DNA from: Cryobacterium sp. M96
Lineage (GTDB): Bacteria > Actinomycetota > Actinomycetes > Actinomycetales > Microbacteriaceae
Assembly (NCBI RefSeq): GCF_002929845.1
Contig: NZ_PJJS01000053.1
Span: 51,702 to 115,701 of the forward strand
Length of the DNA: 64,000 nt
Reading direction: 5' to 3'
Numbering within the stretch: position 1 is the first letter of the stretch; every line of letters begins with the position of its first letter. The notes beneath the pieces were generated by a model. The model was not told where the DNA came from, made no database searches, and saw only the letters and a program-made list of their open reading frames with translations. The translations under genes and the position numbers were made by a program. Positions 1 through 9,468 of the stretch are shown here, piece by piece.

Positions 1-228
1 GCCGACCGCCTAGGCATCGCTCTTCGGGAAGTAAAAAAGTCTTCAACCCGTTGAGCCCATGAACTCGCCTGCATGCAGTTTCCGTAAAAATCGCTCGCGG
101 CCGCCGCTAGAATTTGTTCGCCTTAGGCGCCCGTATTCCGGGACTCGACCGATCACCCAAACTGGGGATGGCCGGGATATATACTCCGGCATTCGACCGC
201 ACGCCGCACCGTAGGATTCAAATGTGGT

Positions 229-247
229 GTCAGTCTTCGACACTGAC
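229..247. repeat. Short inverted repeat upstream of the kinase-KptA gene
   Basis: GTCAGT (229-234) pairs with ACTGAC (242-247) around a 7-base loop. It lies about 75 bases before the first ATG of the large gene at 322. No T-tract follows. It could be an operator or an RNA hairpin. The rest of bases 1-321 shows no convincing gene; reverse-strand reading frames there have no recognisable protein character. Confidence 0.3.
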
Positions 248-321
248 TTTGTGAGAATGCCCTGGGGGGATATGTCTGATTGCAGGAACGTCAGTCCTGA
301 ACTGTTCGCCTGGCCTCCGAG

Positions 322-3300
322 ATGTGTCCAGTGAACATCCCGTCGCCGACTCAACTCGCCGCCCGCACCGAGCTGCTTCGGACGAGAGAATCGGCCGACA
401 GCATTACAAAAAAGCTGCGGGAGTCTTTCCCATCCGTGCTCTGGACAGCCGAGCAGACCGGCGTAGACATTCGACCGAGCGTCAAGGCCTGGATAGAAAT
501 AGCCGGCAGCGCGTCAGTTGCCGATTGGGTCGACAATGCAACTTCAGGACCACAACTCGCGATGCGATCCAGGGACGCGGCGGTCACCGACAAGACTCCC
601 TTGCTCGGGCGGCTGATCCAAGAGGCGCAGCTGTCCTCAAGAGCAACTCAAATTGCTCCCTACCTACAGATGAACGGTATGACGCTCGAGACTTGCCTAA
701 TTCGAGCTCGTATAAATGTCGCCGGAGCTGCATACGACGCGGCCTTCGAAACATCTTGGGAGCGTCGGACAGTGTTCGCCCGGACACTGAGGCTGGCTCG
801 CGCATATCTCGAGTTCATACTCGAAGCCGACGAGATCGCTGGACGAGAGCACAATGCGCTGCTAACCGCCCGGCTTGGGATTGCGACGATTCTGACAGCT
901 CGTTTTGCCCTGGTTAGCGAAGAGGAACTTCAAGCGGCGTGCGCGACTCTGTTGGAAGCACACGACGGAATGAACGAACATGTGCTGACCTATTTCCTTG
1001 AAGGCTGCCTCTGGCTCTACGACGCGTTCGACCTACGAGAATCACTGCAATTAGCCGCTAGAACCATCAATAAACACGATGCATCGACCTCGCCCATGAA
1101 CATATCGTGGGTCCTAAATTCAGCGGCAGTCTGGTCGAAATTGGCAAGCTGTGCCTCGTCCTACCCGGCTCAGAACAGCTTTCTCGACAAGGCTTTAAAC
1201 ACGCTCCACCGTGTCGACCCAGAGTCGATTGGTCATGTGATTGATCGCCTTGCATTTGAAATGCAAGACGCTTATCTCTCTGCTCTACGAGATAGAACAA
1301 GCAGTTCGTTGAGAGAACTGGGATGCAGCGGAGTGCGATTCCCGTTCGCACTGCGCACGACTCATATTGACCTGCCGTCAGAGTTTTATGCGTTTGGAGA
1401 TGAAATCGCTGGTCGGCTTCGAGCCAGCGCTTCGGCCGGCAGCTATCTGTACAGGGACGTAACTGCTGAATTGCTTTCGTACATGGCGAGAGATGGGAGG
1501 TCTTCATCAGCCAAGGCCGTCAAACTGGTGACTGAGGCTATCTCTCTTCGCCGAGGGCTGGGAAACCAAAGGCAGCTCAAGGGCAGGCGTGTCGGCCTGG
1601 CGCAAGCGGAAGACCAGCTCTTTCTCGCTGAACTGGCCTCTAACCCGCAAGCCAGAATGCTCGGCCTGCTTTTTCTTGCGAGTGACGCTGATACCAATGC
1701 CGAAAGCGCAACTCGATTGAGCGTTCTCGCTAGGGACATCGAGAACCACGGTCCTTATATAGGCGCACTGCTGCCAGTGGAATCCGAGCTCGCCCTTCTT
1801 ATACGTAATGGTGATAGTCGAGCTCTGTATGAACGTGCCGCTCGGGCCGCGACCCAGAGTCACGATCTCGCTCGAATTGCACTCGGCGGGCGAGGGGGCG
1901 TGATCGCGCTGCGTGATTCCGCAACTCGAATAGGCCAGACTTTCGTCTACAAGGTCTCACGAGAAATCGCTCTCGAACGTGATCGCTTAGCGACGGAGTC
2001 GATTACCCAAGCAATCACCGACGCGGGCCTGTCCGAGCGTTTCGGTGTCATCGAACACTTGTCGACGATGTCGCCCGAGGCAGCTGGGCTTGTGGACACA
2101 TCACCTGACGCAGTCGTGTCGGTCCGCAGATTCCGAAATGGTCGGACACTCCACGCCGTCATCATGGCCGGAGAATTGGGCACACGCAGGCTTGTGATCC
2201 GCACAATCACGTTCTTGGCACTGATCCACGCCAACCCCAGCTATTCCGACGAGGTGTCGGGTGTCAGGCGCTCCATCTGGGAAACAGAAATGGGACGGTG
2301 GCTTCGCTCGATCTCAGTTGGTGAAGAACGCTCTGAGTTCTTCCGTCAATGGTGGCAATGCCTCGAGTCGGCACCCACCTTGCCGCGGCGAGATGCTCAT
2401 GCCATGAACTGGCTGGTCGAGGGTGACGCGCGGATCGTTGCCGTAGATCTCGAATCAATTGGATGGCGGCCGTTCGGGTATGAGCTAGCCCAGTTGTTGG
2501 AGGATACGCCTGTTTTCGATGTTCATGATTGGTCGTCTAGGGCCACGTGCCTGCGCACCTATGTCGAAGATTTAACGCTCTTTGGGGTTGAACTCAAATA
2601 CTCTGAACAGGAATTGCTGGAGTTCTATGCAGCGGGCGTTCTGGCCCGCGCCGTGCGAACCTTGAGCAGCCCGCTACTCGACAGTCAGTCTCGGGCGCAC
2701 GGTGGTGAACTCCTAGTTTCGGTGGCCAGGGAGTTCACCGGGTCTGCTGTCGGTGCCCTCGCAAACCACTTGGTTCGTGCCTGGGCCAAGCGAACCGGGA
2801 TGGCTTCCGACGATGAACTTGTGCCGCTTGTGGACGCTGAAAGGCGCAGGATCAGTCGCGCAATGTCATTTCATCTCCGTCACAATGAAAAAGCTCCTGT
2901 GACGAAGGATGGGTGGATCCACGCCGAGGAACTGGCAGATCTGCTGACAGTTAACGGACACAAGGTGACCGCTCCTCAACTGCTCTTAATCGCGGGAGCT
3001 CTAGGCGAACCGCGATTTGAACTGGACGGCGATGAAATCCGTTCATCGTATGGTCATTCGACGACCAAAGCTGCGCTTAAATACGAGGCTCGTCGACCAC
3101 CTGAAACACTCTTTCACGCCACTCCCCTCCGCAATCTGCCGTCGATCCTTGAGGCGCAGGACGGTATTCGGAAGGGACAACGCCAGTGGGTGCACATGAC
3201 AGATTCCGTTGATGTCGCACTCAGCGCTTCACGACGCCAGCGCCAGCCAGTAGTCGTATTGGCCATTGATGCTCGAAACCTGGACGGTGTTGTCTTCGCA

Positions 3301-3414
3301 TCAGGGCACACGTGGCTCGCCAAGCGAGTGTCCAATGACGACCTTCGTATTCTGACGATAAGCGAGACGACGGACTTGCTGCTTAAGGAAAAAGACCCCG
3401 CACGCAACAGCTAA
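322..3414 (+). CDS. Multidomain protein: helical N-terminus, kinase/APH-like domain and C-terminal Tpt1/KptA RNA 2'-phosphotransferase
   Basis: A protein of 1030 residues. Residues 841-1020 read as a Tpt1/KptA domain: LRH at 852-854, DGW, IRSSYGHS at 906-913, LFHAT at 930-934 and RQWVHMT at 954-960. Tpt1/KptA enzymes remove an RNA 2'-phosphate using NAD+. Residues about 515-800 resemble a kinase or aminoglycoside-phosphotransferase fold: YK at 543-544 as the N-lobe lysine, glutamates at 552 and 559, RRDAHAMN at 689-696 as the catalytic loop (D691, N696) and VDLES at 708-712 (D709 as metal ligand). Residues 1-500 look alpha-helical and are unrecognised. The gene is less GC-rich than its neighbours, which suggests transfer. 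The start is the first ATG; no strong ribosome site precedes it, so a GTG nine bases later is possible. Domain calls are by motif only. Substrate and role are unknown. Confidence 0.8.
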   Translation: MCPVNIPSPTQLAARTELLRTRESADSITKKLRESFPSVLWTAEQTGVDIRPSVKAWIEIAGSASVADWVDNATSGPQLAMRSRDAAVTDKTPLLGRLIQEAQLSSRATQIAPYLQMNGMTLETCLIRARINVAGAAYDAAFETSWERRTVFARTLRLARAYLEFILEADEIAGREHNALLTARLGIATILTARFALVSEEELQAACATLLEAHDGMNEHVLTYFLEGCLWLYDAFDLRESLQLAARTINKHDASTSPMNISWVLNSAAVWSKLASCASSYPAQNSFLDKALNTLHRVDPESIGHVIDRLAFEMQDAYLSALRDRTSSSLRELGCSGVRFPFALRTTHIDLPSEFYAFGDEIAGRLRASASAGSYLYRDVTAELLSYMARDGRSSSAKAVKLVTEAISLRRGLGNQRQLKGRRVGLAQAEDQLFLAELASNPQARMLGLLFLASDADTNAESATRLSVLARDIENHGPYIGALLPVESELALLIRNGDSRALYERAARAATQSHDLARIALGGRGGVIALRDSATRIGQTFVYKVSREIALERDRLATESITQAITDAGLSERFGVIEHLSTMSPEAAGLVDTSPDAVVSVRRFRNGRTLHAVIMAGELGTRRLVIRTITFLALIHANPSYSDEVSGVRRSIWETEMGRWLRSISVGEERSEFFRQWWQCLESAPTLPRRDAHAMNWLVEGDARIVAVDLESIGWRPFGYELAQLLEDTPVFDVHDWSSRATCLRTYVEDLTLFGVELKYSEQELLEFYAAGVLARAVRTLSSPLLDSQSRAHGGELLVSVAREFTGSAVGALANHLVRAWAKRTGMASDDELVPLVDAERRRISRAMSFHLRHNEKAPVTKDGWIHAEELADLLTVNGHKVTAPQLLLIAGALGEPRFELDGDEIRSSYGHSTTKAALKYEARRPPETLFHATPLRNLPSILEAQDGIRKGQRQWVHMTDSVDVALSASRRQRQPVVVLAIDARNLDGVVFASGHTWLAKRVSNDDLRILTISETTDLLLKEKDPARNS

Positions 3415-3790
3415 AAGCTGGAGTCATATCGAACGATCGCTAACCGCCCAGAGCAGGAGCGCAGCGGGGGAAGGAGTTTTTGCTGAAACTGTGACGACGG
3501 CTTGACGCCGGCAGCACGCAGTGAACAATCCCCCAGACGAAAAGCAACAAAGTTGACGTGCTCCGACCTATACAGTCGGGCACCAGGACTCCTCGTTATT
3601 TGGCTTGACCAGCGTCCGAGGAGCCGAACTGGCGACGCCGGCGGGCAGAGTCCGTGTCGTCACCGCGTCGGTGTCTGCCGATGACCTCAACGTCTGTATC
3701 AGCTCCTGCAACGCAGATGATGCGACTGCGACTTCCGTCTGTCGCAGGCAGCCCTTGCCAGTGTCAGACCCCGGACCTACACTCCCCATA
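3415..3790. other. Intergenic region without a convincing gene
   Basis: The space between the kinase-KptA gene and dnaE2. Short open frames here have no family resemblance and arginine/serine-rich composition typical of GC-rich noncoding frames. No imuA or imuB gene, the usual partners of dnaE2, is visible. The only clear signal is the LexA box at its right edge. Confidence 0.5.
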
Positions 3791-3806
3791 TCGAATAAAC
3801 GTTCGA
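3791..3806 (+). promoter_or_regulatory. LexA (SOS) box upstream of dnaE2
   Basis: The 16-mer TCGAATAAACGTTCGA matches the actinobacterial/Gram-positive SOS consensus TCGAAC-N4-GTTCGA at every fixed position except one (T for C at position 6). It lies 23 bases before the TTG start of dnaE2 and just before its ribosome site, a place where bound LexA would block transcription. dnaE2 is a known SOS gene in mycobacteria and other bacteria, which supports the call. Confidence 0.85.
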
Positions 3807-3828
3807 TAGCAGGGGTTGGAGGTACGGA

Positions 3829-6800
3829 TTGGGACAGAGCTTCCCGCACCTCCGCGTCGCCTCCGCGTACTCGCCGCACTACGGCGTCACCATGCCCGAA
3901 GCCCTCGTCGACCAGGCCTTGGCCGCCGGTGCAGACTTCCTCGCCCTCACCGACCGGGATGGACTATACGGGGCGGTCAAGCACGTGCGGGCGTGTGCGG
4001 ACGCTGGGATCCGGGCGGGCCTCGGCGCGGACCTGGCCGTCCACGACGATGAACACCGGCCACTCGGCCGGGTGACCCTGCTCGCGCACGGCGGCGACGG
4101 ACGCGGGTATGCCGCGCTCTGCCGGGCCGTGAGCTCCGCGCACGAGGCCGGCCGGGTGCCGAGCATCGACCGGCGACGGCTTGCCACCTGGGCGGAGAGT
4201 CATGCCCTGACTGTTCTCCTCGGGCCGCTCTCTGATGTGGGGCTCGCCGTGGAACGCCGGGACAGCGCGGAATCGGTCGCGGAGTTGCGCGCGTGGCTCC
4301 GGGTCATGCCGATCGGCTCCGTCACCCTCGAAGTCGTCTGCCACCTGGCACCGACCGGCCTGCGTGGTTCCGTGGCCGCCGCCACCCGGATGCTGGGCCT
4401 CGCCGAGGACACCGGGACCCCCGCCATCCTCTCCAACGCCGTCCGCTATGGGGAGCCGGGGGACGCGACGACCGCGGATCTCGCCGACGCCACCCGGCTC
4501 CTCACCCCACTCGCCCAGCTCGAGGAACCGCAGGCAAACGGGCAAGCATGGCTGAAAGACTGGTCGCACATGCGCCAGGTCGCCCGGATGGTCGTCGACG
4601 CCGGCGCCCGGAACCCCGGCGCCCTCGACCAACTGCTCCGCACCACCCAGGAGCTGGCGGACCGGTGCGCCCTCGACCCCGCCGCGGACATCGGACTCGG
4701 CACACCTCGGATGCCGGAGGCTTCGATCATCGGGGTGGTCGGCGACCCGGTGGCTGAGCTGTGGCGGCGGGCCCGGCACGGCATCGACGAACGTTACGCC
4801 GGCACCACCCTCGTGAGCGCCGCCCACACGGAGCTCGCACATGAGATGGAGACGGTCGAGCACCTTGGGTTCGCCGCCTACTTCTTGACCGTGGCACGGG
4901 TCGCCGACTTGATCCGCGGCATGGGCGTCCGGGTGCAAGCGCGCGGTTCCGGTGTCGGCTCCGTCCTCAACTACGCGCTTCGCACCTCCTCGGTCGAACC
5001 GATCGAGAACGGGCTCATCTGGGAGCGGTTCCTCTCCCCCGAACGGCAGACCCTCCCCGACATCGATATCGACGTCGAATCCGCGCGCCGCCATGACATC
5101 TACCGGGAAGTGTTCCAAGTCTTCGGTGCCGACCGGGTATCGCTGATGTCGATGACCAACGCGTACCGGGGGCGGGGCGCCGTCCGGGACGCCGGGCTCG
5201 CCCTCGGCATGCCCGAAGACCAGGTCGCGGCGATCGCGAAGCAGATGTGGCGGTTCAACGCCCGCGACTTCCGCCGGGCGCTCGAGGAGAAGCCGGAGCT
5301 GGCGGACCTTGCCGCGCAGGTGCGTAAGTCGCAGCAGCTGGACCAGCTGGTGGACCTGACCGCGAAGCTCGACCGGCTCCCCCGCCACATCAGCGTCCAC
5401 CCCTGCGGCGTCATCCTCTCCGACACGTCTCTCCTGGACCGGACCCCGGTGCAACGCTCCGGGATGGGGCTACCGATGTCCCAGTACGACAAACACGATA
5501 TGGACCCGATGGGTCTGATCAAGCTAGACATCCTCGGCGTCCGGATGCAATCGGCGATGGCTTACGCGATCGAGGAGCACCGGCGAATCACCGGGGAGAC
5601 CATCGATCTGGACCGGGTCCCCCTCGACGACGAACCCACCTACGAGATGCTCCGCACCACCCGCACCCTCGGCGTCTTCCAACTCGAGTCCCCCGGGCAA
5701 ATGGAACTGATCGGGAAGCTGCAACCTGAAGTCTTCAACGACCTGACCGTAGAGATCAGCCTGTTCCGCCCCGGCCCCATGCAGGCGAACATGCCCCTGC
5801 AATATCTGAAGGCACGGCACGGGGAGGTCGCACCCGACCACATGCACCCCCGGTTCAAATCGTTCCTCGCCGAAACCAACGGTGTCGTCGTTTTTCACGA
5901 GCAGGTGATGCGGCTCTTTGATGAGTTGACCGGCTGCGGGATGGGCAAGGCGGATGTGTTCCGCCGTCACCTCGGGAAATCCGGCGACCTCGCGGAGATT
6001 GAAGCGTACGTGCGGCAACAGGCCGCCACCCGCGGGTTCCCGGCCCCGGTCATCGACCGGGCGTGGAAGGTGCTGTCCGGGTTCGGCAGTTTCGGCTTCG
6101 CCAAAGCACACGGGGCCGCATTCGCCCGCACCACCTACGAGAGCGCCTGGCTGAAAACGCACCACCCGGCCACGTTCTTCGCTGGGCTCCTCACCCACGA
6201 CCCGGGCATGTGGCCCAAGGACCTGATCGTCGCCGAAGCCCGCAACCTCGGCGTGCCCGTCCTGGGCCTCGATGTGCAGAAGTCCGCGCTGGACTACCGG
6301 GTGGAGCAGCTGGGCGACGGGCAGCTCGCCATCCGCCTGGCCCTGCCCGAACTCGCCGGGTCCAGTGCGGTGGAGCGGCAGCGGATCGCGGAGCATCAAC
6401 CGTTCTCCTCCTTGCAGGACTTCCGCGACCGGGTGCGGCCGCGCCGGCGCACGTTCGAAGCGTTGGCCCGGGTCGGCGCCCTCGACTCGTTCATCGGCTA
6501 CGACCGTGCCCGCCGCGGCGACCTCCTCGCCCACATCCAAGGCCTCGGCGGCAAGGCCCTGCCCGTCGGCCCCGACCAGCTCGCCTTCGACATTGAACTA
6601 CCCCTGCCCGACTTCTACCGGTCGGTCACCGCCCTCGACCTCCGCGGCCGCACCCAAACAGACGTCGAACTCCGAGACCTCGGCCTCGCCGTCAGCCAGC
6701 ACCAAATGACCCGCTTCTACCCACTCTTCAAAGAACTCGGAGTCACGCCGGCGTCGGAGCTCGTGAACCTGCCGGGCGGCACCGAGGTACTCGTCGCCGG

Positions 6801-7143
6801 GGTCCGACGCGCCACCCACACACCCCCAATGCGCAGCGGCAAACGCGTAGTCTTCCTCTCCCTCGACGACGGCAGTGGGCCGGTATCCAACGTGGTGTTC
6901 TTCCACGACGCCCAAGCTGCGATCGGGGCACCCGTGTTCCGCACCCACTACGCCCTCATCCGCGGCCGCACCCGGCGCACCGGCGCCCGCGGCGTGTCAG
7001 TGACCGGCGAGCAAATGTGGGACCTGCTCGACGTGGGAGGGAAAGTTCGGGCACGCCAGGCCGCAGAGCAAGAACGGGAGCGGGTTGTGGTCGAGACGGA
7101 GGCCGCGGACAACGTCATCCAGATGTGGAGACGGAGAGCGTGA
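3829..7143 (+). CDS. dnaE2: Error-prone DNA polymerase III alpha subunit, DnaE2 type
   Basis: A protein of 1104 residues, the usual size for DnaE2, which performs translesion synthesis in SOS-induced mutagenesis. The palm motif PDIDID is at 410-415 (D411 and D413 as metal ligands), followed by the polymerase thumb and fingers and a C-terminal OB-fold region. The N-terminal PHP domain looks degenerate: the usual histidine motif reads VASAYS and the TDHDG motif reads TDRDG, so PHP metal binding is probably lost. The TTG start is chosen because GGAGG lies 7 bases upstream. A LexA box precedes it. DnaE2 normally works with ImuA/ImuB, and neither is adjacent here. Confidence 0.93.
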   Translation: MGQSFPHLRVASAYSPHYGVTMPEALVDQALAAGADFLALTDRDGLYGAVKHVRACADAGIRAGLGADLAVHDDEHRPLGRVTLLAHGGDGRGYAALCRAVSSAHEAGRVPSIDRRRLATWAESHALTVLLGPLSDVGLAVERRDSAESVAELRAWLRVMPIGSVTLEVVCHLAPTGLRGSVAAATRMLGLAEDTGTPAILSNAVRYGEPGDATTADLADATRLLTPLAQLEEPQANGQAWLKDWSHMRQVARMVVDAGARNPGALDQLLRTTQELADRCALDPAADIGLGTPRMPEASIIGVVGDPVAELWRRARHGIDERYAGTTLVSAAHTELAHEMETVEHLGFAAYFLTVARVADLIRGMGVRVQARGSGVGSVLNYALRTSSVEPIENGLIWERFLSPERQTLPDIDIDVESARRHDIYREVFQVFGADRVSLMSMTNAYRGRGAVRDAGLALGMPEDQVAAIAKQMWRFNARDFRRALEEKPELADLAAQVRKSQQLDQLVDLTAKLDRLPRHISVHPCGVILSDTSLLDRTPVQRSGMGLPMSQYDKHDMDPMGLIKLDILGVRMQSAMAYAIEEHRRITGETIDLDRVPLDDEPTYEMLRTTRTLGVFQLESPGQMELIGKLQPEVFNDLTVEISLFRPGPMQANMPLQYLKARHGEVAPDHMHPRFKSFLAETNGVVVFHEQVMRLFDELTGCGMGKADVFRRHLGKSGDLAEIEAYVRQQAATRGFPAPVIDRAWKVLSGFGSFGFAKAHGAAFARTTYESAWLKTHHPATFFAGLLTHDPGMWPKDLIVAEARNLGVPVLGLDVQKSALDYRVEQLGDGQLAIRLALPELAGSSAVERQRIAEHQPFSSLQDFRDRVRPRRRTFEALARVGALDSFIGYDRARRGDLLAHIQGLGGKALPVGPDQLAFDIELPLPDFYRSVTALDLRGRTQTDVELRDLGLAVSQHQMTRFYPLFKELGVTPASELVNLPGGTEVLVAGVRRATHTPPMRSGKRVVFLSLDDGSGPVSNVVFFHDAQAAIGAPVFRTHYALIRGRTRRTGARGVSVTGEQMWDLLDVGGKVRARQAAEQERERVVVETEAADNVIQMWRRRA

Positions 7144-7460
7144 AGTTCCCGGCGCTATTCACGGGACCGACGTTCCTTTAGACGCGCCTGACTGCGAATT
7201 CTCCCGGGCGGAGCAAACGGGACGGCCCCTTCAGCAGAAGCTCCCTGGCCGTTTCGTGTCGATTTCCGTACTCGGCAGCACAAATTCCGCACTCGCAGGC
7301 ACCGCTCATTTACGCCACCACGGGCCTTGGCTCTGTGCCCATGAGGGTCCCCTTTGGGGCACTGACAGAGGTTCCGCGACCGATCCCGTGAAGAGTTGGC
7401 CTCGAAGATCTGAGCGATGGTAGAGAAACCGGCACGTTCTTGTCTCGCTAGGCTTAGGCG
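7144..7460. other. Intergenic region, nothing recognised
   Basis: A stretch of 317 bases between dnaE2 and a small membrane protein gene. It shows no RNA gene, no strong terminator and no plausible short coding frame. It may hold the promoter of the downstream gene. Confidence 0.4.
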
Positions 7461-7910
7461 ATGTTCCGCATCCGCAGAACGCGCTGGAAGATCGGCTATA
7501 TTGCTGTGGGCGTTGTCGTTATTTTCGTGCTCGAGGCCGCGATTCGTCCCTACATATTCCCGAATCCGATCTACCCATTGATTGCAAACTTACTTGACGT
7601 CCTGCTTTATGTCGGAGGCGTGCGGTCCTTCCGCGGTGCAGGGGAACCAATTGGGCCGCCCCGCTTCTGGTGGAGAATGACCTCTCGTCCGCGAGCCGGT
7701 TTTGTCATCGGGTCGCTGCTTATCCTTGGTACCGCTACCGGCGTGTATGGTGCGGTCTCAGAGCCGCGCGACTTGATTTTCACGTACGTGCTTGGTGCAG
7801 TACTCGATGCGTCATTGGCGTTCTTTTACTTCAGATCGTCCATCCGGCTTCGACGAGTACCCCCGAAGACCGTACAAGAAATGCCCCGTTGGAAGTCGAT
7901 GACCGGCTAG
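7461..7910 (+). CDS. Small membrane protein of unknown function
   Basis: A protein of 149 residues with about four predicted membrane segments: near residues 12-28 (IAVGVVVIFVLEAA), 38-52, 78-97 (FVIGSLLILGTATGVYGAV) and 105-122. A basic N-terminus and a basic loop near RSSIRLRR fit the positive-inside rule. No family is recognised. It stands alone between dnaE2 and a convergent pair of genes. ATG at 7461 is the only sensible start; no strong ribosome site is visible. Confidence 0.6.
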   Translation: MFRIRRTRWKIGYIAVGVVVIFVLEAAIRPYIFPNPIYPLIANLLDVLLYVGGVRSFRGAGEPIGPPRFWWRMTSRPRAGFVIGSLLILGTATGVYGAVSEPRDLIFTYVLGAVLDASLAFFYFRSSIRLRRVPPKTVQEMPRWKSMTG

Positions 7911-8145
7911 CTGAGCCGCAACGGCCAGAGCATTGCGCGCTTGGGCTTCCAAAAAGCCACTCCCCCCAAGTCTTCGGTACCTCCGCGAATTCGCCGCCGA
8001 ATCTGCGCCGTCAAGGTCCCGCTGCGAAACAGTGAGCGAGCCCAGCCCTGTCTCGGCAATTCATCCCAACTTGTTTCGCTCGAGTGCCAACACACCCGTT
8101 CATTTCCTCGACGCAGGCCGCGCCGCTGAATCGCTGATTTCTGAT

Positions 8146-8793
8146 TCAGGCGGGACCGAGTGACGCGTCACTCGTGTCGGTCAGAAGAGATCGCAAGGCC
8201 ATGAAAGCATCATCGTCAATCGGCCGCGCGATCAGGCCTCCGACGACGACGGGCGCGAACGTCACCCGCAGCATCGTCCCGGCATGCAGGAGAGCAACCT
8301 CATAGGCGCGAACTGTGAAGAATCTCGTGAGGCCGCGGGAGACCTCGACGCTTGTCACCTCGCTTCTGGCCAACCGAGCGGTCACGAACGGTGCTTTCAC
8401 TGGGCCATCCCAGAACGTGATCGAATCGGCGTCGATCATGACCACGGCGTAGACCGTGCGTTTGCTCCAAGGTGCGCCCCGCAGTGCGGGAGCCAGGGTT
8501 GCTACATCTGCTTGCAGACCCTCGGTCTTCAAGATGGCGAACGCCTGGCCCTGGTGTTTCTCTTCCAGAACCGTCAGCACGCTCTGGGTCGATGTCGACG
8601 CGGCACGATACGTCAGCACCACGATGGCAGCCACCACGCACAAGGCAACAATCAGACCGCCAAAGAACACCAATGCCTTCATGGGATCATCGCCCGAGGC
8701 CCGCAGGATCCGATAGATGGTAAGGCCCACCATGGCCGCGCCGAACACAGCCCCCGGTGCGATCACCGTCCAGCGCGGCGAACTCGCCTTCAC
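8146..8793 (-). CDS. Membrane protein of unknown function with a cytosolic C-terminal domain
   Basis: A protein of 215 residues. Two membrane helices lie at about 10-28 and 42-62, followed by a soluble domain rich in beta-strand patterns (VYAVVMIDADSITFWDG, SEVTSVEVSRG). That pattern vaguely recalls PH-like membrane proteins, but the family is not established. Its ATG overlaps the stop of the upstream gene by four bases (ATGA), so the two are almost certainly co-translated. Confidence 0.65.
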   Translation of the reverse strand: MKASSPRWTVIAPGAVFGAAMVGLTIYRILRASGDDPMKALVFFGGLIVALCVVAAIVVLTYRAASTSTQSVLTVLEEKHQGQAFAILKTEGLQADVATLAPALRGAPWSKRTVYAVVMIDADSITFWDGPVKAPFVTARLARSEVTSVEVSRGLTRFFTVRAYEVALLHAGTMLRVTFAPVVVGGLIARPIDDDAFMALRSLLTDTSDASLGPA

Positions 8794-9209
8794 AAGTCCA
8801 CGAGGCTTGCCCTAAATGCCTGAACTCGAGTGCGGTGCTCCTGCCGCGATATCAAGGGTTCCCCAGCCGCACGCACAATGAGACCGGTCGACTCATCCAC
8901 CTGCTCCAAATTCGGATACCCCAACCGACTGGTCGTGTACCCCGCCGCAAATTCCCGCTTCATCTGCTTACCCAAAAGAAATACCGTTAGGAAAGACAAA
9001 ATAAGGCTTGCTGATGCGGCGCCCCAGAACGCCACCAACCAAGGGTTCTCAAAAAGCACACCCGAGACCAGGATCATCACTGAACCCGAAATACCTCCCA
9101 CAACCGCTACAGCAGCGAAAAATAGTGCGCTGAGGGCCAAGCGCCACATGGACATTCCCGCAACCCTCGCCCGAACACGAAACTCAAACGATTCACTGAC
9201 TGTTGCCAC
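8790..9209 (-). CDS. Small membrane protein of unknown function, first gene of a two-gene operon
   Basis: A protein of 139 residues with two strong membrane helices: about 24-50 (LALSALFFAAVAVVGGISG and onward) and 55-78 (NPWLVAFWGAASASLILSFL). A charged C-terminal tail follows. It shares a four-base start-stop overlap with the downstream membrane protein gene, which suggests that the two proteins act together. No family was recognised. Confidence 0.65.
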   Translation of the reverse strand: MATVSESFEFRVRARVAGMSMWRLALSALFFAAVAVVGGISGSVMILVSGVLFENPWLVAFWGAASASLILSFLTVFLLGKQMKREFAAGYTTSRLGYPNLEQVDESTGLIVRAAGEPLISRQEHRTRVQAFRASLVDL

Positions 9210-9468
9210 CTCTGAGACTCCCCACCCACCATCACAGTTCTGCCGAGCGTAACACCCACCATATGGGGCTCAGAGGCACCGACGGCCGGCCATTTGAGCT
9301 CTAACGGCGAACTTCACGATCCAACCGGCCAATCTCTGTCGCGACCACCGCACATCCCTGAGATCCGTGAGATCCGACCGTGACCCGCAGGAGGTTCGGC
9401 CTCTGACACAGGCTGTTTACATATAGATCTTTGAAGTTCCTTGGACGAATCGGCGTCGGAGCTTGTGG

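Noticed and set aside
3964..5454. A 496-residue open frame on the minus strand
   Set aside because: It is antisense to dnaE2, its composition is Gly/Pro/Val/Arg-rich with no family features, and such shadows are common in GC-rich DNA.
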